A DNA stretch of 64,000 nucleotides from contig JAQFVV010013087.1 of NCBI GenBank assembly GCA_028023455.1, forward strand, positions 1 through 64,000, written 5' to 3'. Origin of the DNA: Epiperipatus broadwayi. Taxonomy: Eukaryota; Onychophora; Udeonychophora; Euonychophora; Peripatidae. Below the pieces are notes generated by a model, which was given only the letters and a program-made list of their open reading frames with translations, was not told the origin of the DNA and made no database searches. The position numbers and the translations under genes were made by a program. Below are positions 62,058-64,000 of this stretch, in pieces; within the stretch, counting starts at the first letter, position 1; each line of letters starts with the position of its first letter.

Positions 62058-63300
62058 CTGGGTATCTTTTTACGCAGACTCATTTAATACAAGTTTGAAG
62101 TTACGTTATTCATGTTTCACCAGAAGTCGAACTCTGATAATGCACTATTACTTTAAATAATAAATTTCACGCACTTACATCATATTGAAAGTAATAGCAC
62201 ATTATTGGAATTCAACTTTCATCTTAGTAATTTCAATATTTTCAGTGCTTTATAATAGTAAGATTTTATGCAATAATGAAATTAAAATCATAATTTCCAC
62301 GTTTTATGTATACACACATTAAAATTTACAAGATTATGATATAAATTTGTTCAAACATTGTGCGCGTTAATTTTTCATTTTTAATCACATTCTGTTTTTG
62401 CTTTTTAAAAAAGAATGTAATCAATTATTAATCATTTATTGTCCACAAATTTATTTTTAAAAGGTCAGTAATAGCAGTGGGCACAATTAAATTTGACTAT
62501 TAAAAATTAAAATCTGATTTTTAATTGTAATTAACAATTTAAAAATTACATGATCACATTTCCTATACTAGCACATTAGTTGTTGATAAACAGAGCAAAA
62601 CTCTCCATACAGTATTGCCACCTGTGCTAAACAGAGTAATCAATGGATGCCAGAAGGCTTGTGCATAAAATCCCTATCTAATGCCTACTCATCCAATATC
62701 CCCAGACTAGTTTCTGGCTTGTGGCCTTCGTCAGTGAGGAGCTTTAATGTGGTGTGAAATTTGATTTTTAAACGGAATCGAAAATTAAAGACAAAATAAG
62801 AATTTAATTTTTAGTTGTTAGTTTTATAAACAATTAATAAAATCATCATTTCAAAGATTAATTAATAATTACGTTGTCACCAGAAAACCATTGACATAAC
62901 ATGAGTGTGAATTTGGTGCTAGTTGTTTGCAAATGAACATGTTTTTCGGCAAATAGCTATAATAATTAAAACATGTATTAAAATGTAAATTATTGTACTG
63001 AAATTATGCATAAAATATATTATTTTGAATAAAATTAAATATTATAGTTAAAAAAAAGTTTTCTTGTATCAATTTTTTTTCAAATTTGAAATTTTTTATT
63101 AGTCATATTTTATTTCCTTATTTTTTTTTTTTTTTTTTTGCGCAAATTTCAAAGTAATTTTACATTGGTGCTTTTTTTAAAAAATCACAGACCGCATCCC
63201 TCATTTTTCAATGTTAGTTATGTCTATTTTTGAGCGATTTTATGTGCGCATGTTTTCTGAGGAACCTATCTATCGCATAAAACGAGACCCAGGTGTGTGT
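62051..63300 (+). mobile_element. Non-autonomous DNA transposon with terminal inverted repeats, copy 2
   Basis: The left end CACACACCTGGGTATC and right end GAGACCCAGGTGTGTGT are inverted repeats of about 14 bp, each flanked by an (AT)n tract, suggesting insertion at TA-rich DNA. The body is non-coding and matches the inverse of the copy at 36711-37660. Sub-terminal sequence contains CG-bearing motifs (GCGCATG, ATCGCATAAAACG) unusual for the region. An unrelated insert of about 270 bp occupies 62483-62753. It lies in or after the LRR gene's intron. Without a transposase it must be mobilised in trans; the superfamily is unassigned. Confidence 0.7.
62483..62753. repeat. Insertion inside DNA transposon copy 2
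   Basis: Copy 1 reads straight from AGTAATAGCAGTG into AAATGAAATTTGATTT; copy 2 has about 270 extra bases between these. The insert is GC-richer (e.g. GCCAGAAGGCTTGTGCATAA; GGCCTTCGTCAGTGAGGAGC) and may itself be a short interspersed element. Its class is unknown. Confidence 0.55.
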
Positions 63301-64000
63301 ATATATATATAGTAAATCTTTACATTTTGATTTACAAGTGATAAACTTACATCACCCATAACTTTGACATTAACCACTTTGATAATAACATAATGTTTAT
63401 CACTAAACATTTGGTAGACTAATGATTGTCTATAGCCTAGTTAAACATTAAACCTTAATTAAAGTTTACTATATATCTGATGTTTTAAAAATAAACACAC
63501 GAGAGAAATAGAAATGTCAACACCCCCATGTGTGTCTTTAATTAAAATATTAGATATATAATCCTTTAACGAAGATTGCAGTTTATATCTGGCTAAAGAC
63601 AATTTCTTGATTAACAGGCAATTAATGATAATTAATACTACAGTTACATAGAATGTGCAGTGTCAAAATTGTGGGTGATATAAGTCTGATACATACAAAA
63701 AATACAACAATTTAGTAAATTATATTCCCGTGGAAATAAACGTATTTTAGTGAATCAAAAGTTCACGTATGACAGTTATATCCCACATTAATCACCATAA
63801 CGGGGACTTTATTTTTTTGCACCATTAATAATTTTGTAATTTTTAATTAACACTAAATTGACAGATAAAATATTAAATAAATATATTATAGAAAATAAAT
63901 TAAGGAGGTAATTATTTAAATCATTTTAAAGATTTCAGAATAAATAATAATAATAATGTGTTAATTCTCATTTACATATTTTATGAAAAAGTATAGGATA
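63301..64000. other. AT-rich DNA, no gene recognised
   Basis: No coding frame or repeat end recognised up to the window edge. Confidence 0.3.

Noticed and set aside
61813-62160. 115-residue frame after the LRR exon
   Set aside because: It runs through an (AT)n tract and a transposon end, so it is not a natural exon.

Overview
The window looks like AT-rich, gene-poor DNA from a metazoan, most likely an invertebrate. This is inferred from the very low GC, long (AT)n and (ATT)n microsatellites, several retroelement classes, a tRNA-like SINE candidate and one spliced exon of an extracellular leucine-rich-repeat protein. An arthropod, perhaps a chelicerate, is a guess from the flavour of the retroelement and LRR proteins. 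No bacterial operons, rRNA genes or CRISPR arrays were seen.

Layout, left to right. 1-5 kb: the start of a decayed Ty3-like element on the minus strand (repeat-containing Gag, a tRNA primer-binding site at 1071-1091, then long LTR-like sequence, here 'family B'). 5-8 kb: AT-rich DNA with degenerate tandem repeats. 8-16.4 kb: a minus-strand Ty3/mdg4-type retrotransposon with open gag and pol, a primer-binding site at 16375-16396 and a polypurine tract near 10184. 17-23.8 kb: AT-rich DNA with a repeated hairpin, a tRNA-derived SINE candidate, a LINE tail and microsatellites. 24-26.3 kb: a broken RTE-like LINE joined to a GIY-YIG nuclease fragment of a Penelope-like element (PLE). 28.8-31.3 kb: two PLE copies head to head. 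31.4-32.1 kb: a PLE nuclease fragment and a degenerate minisatellite. 36.4-38.1 kb: (ATT)n, a non-autonomous DNA transposon copy and an odd homopolymer-rich G/T block. 39-43.6 kb: a second family-B LTR copy on the plus strand. 43.7-45.5 kb: the best preserved PLE (RT plus GIY-YIG), with (AT)n on both sides. 48.0-48.25 kb: a possible terminal coding exon. 49.7-51.3 kb: a SINE-like repeat and a possible LTR-element remnant. 51.8-55.3 kb: a decayed PLE, then a third family-B copy with its own primer-binding site. 57.7-60.6 kb: a second head-to-head PLE pair around a 450-bp palindrome. 60.97-61.54 kb: an exon of an LRR protein. 62.05-63.3 kb: a second copy of the DNA transposon with terminal inverted repeats and an internal insertion.

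Almost all recognisable coding capacity belongs to mobile elements. The only good host-gene candidates are the LRR exon at 60969 and, more weakly, the exon at 48035. The most distinctive features are the two independent head-to-head PLE pairs, the intact gag-pol with no recognisable matching LTR pair, the long family-B LTR sequences and the repeated contact between PLE ends and (AT)n tracts. All similarity statements come from reading by eye, and boundaries in AT-rich sequence are approximate.
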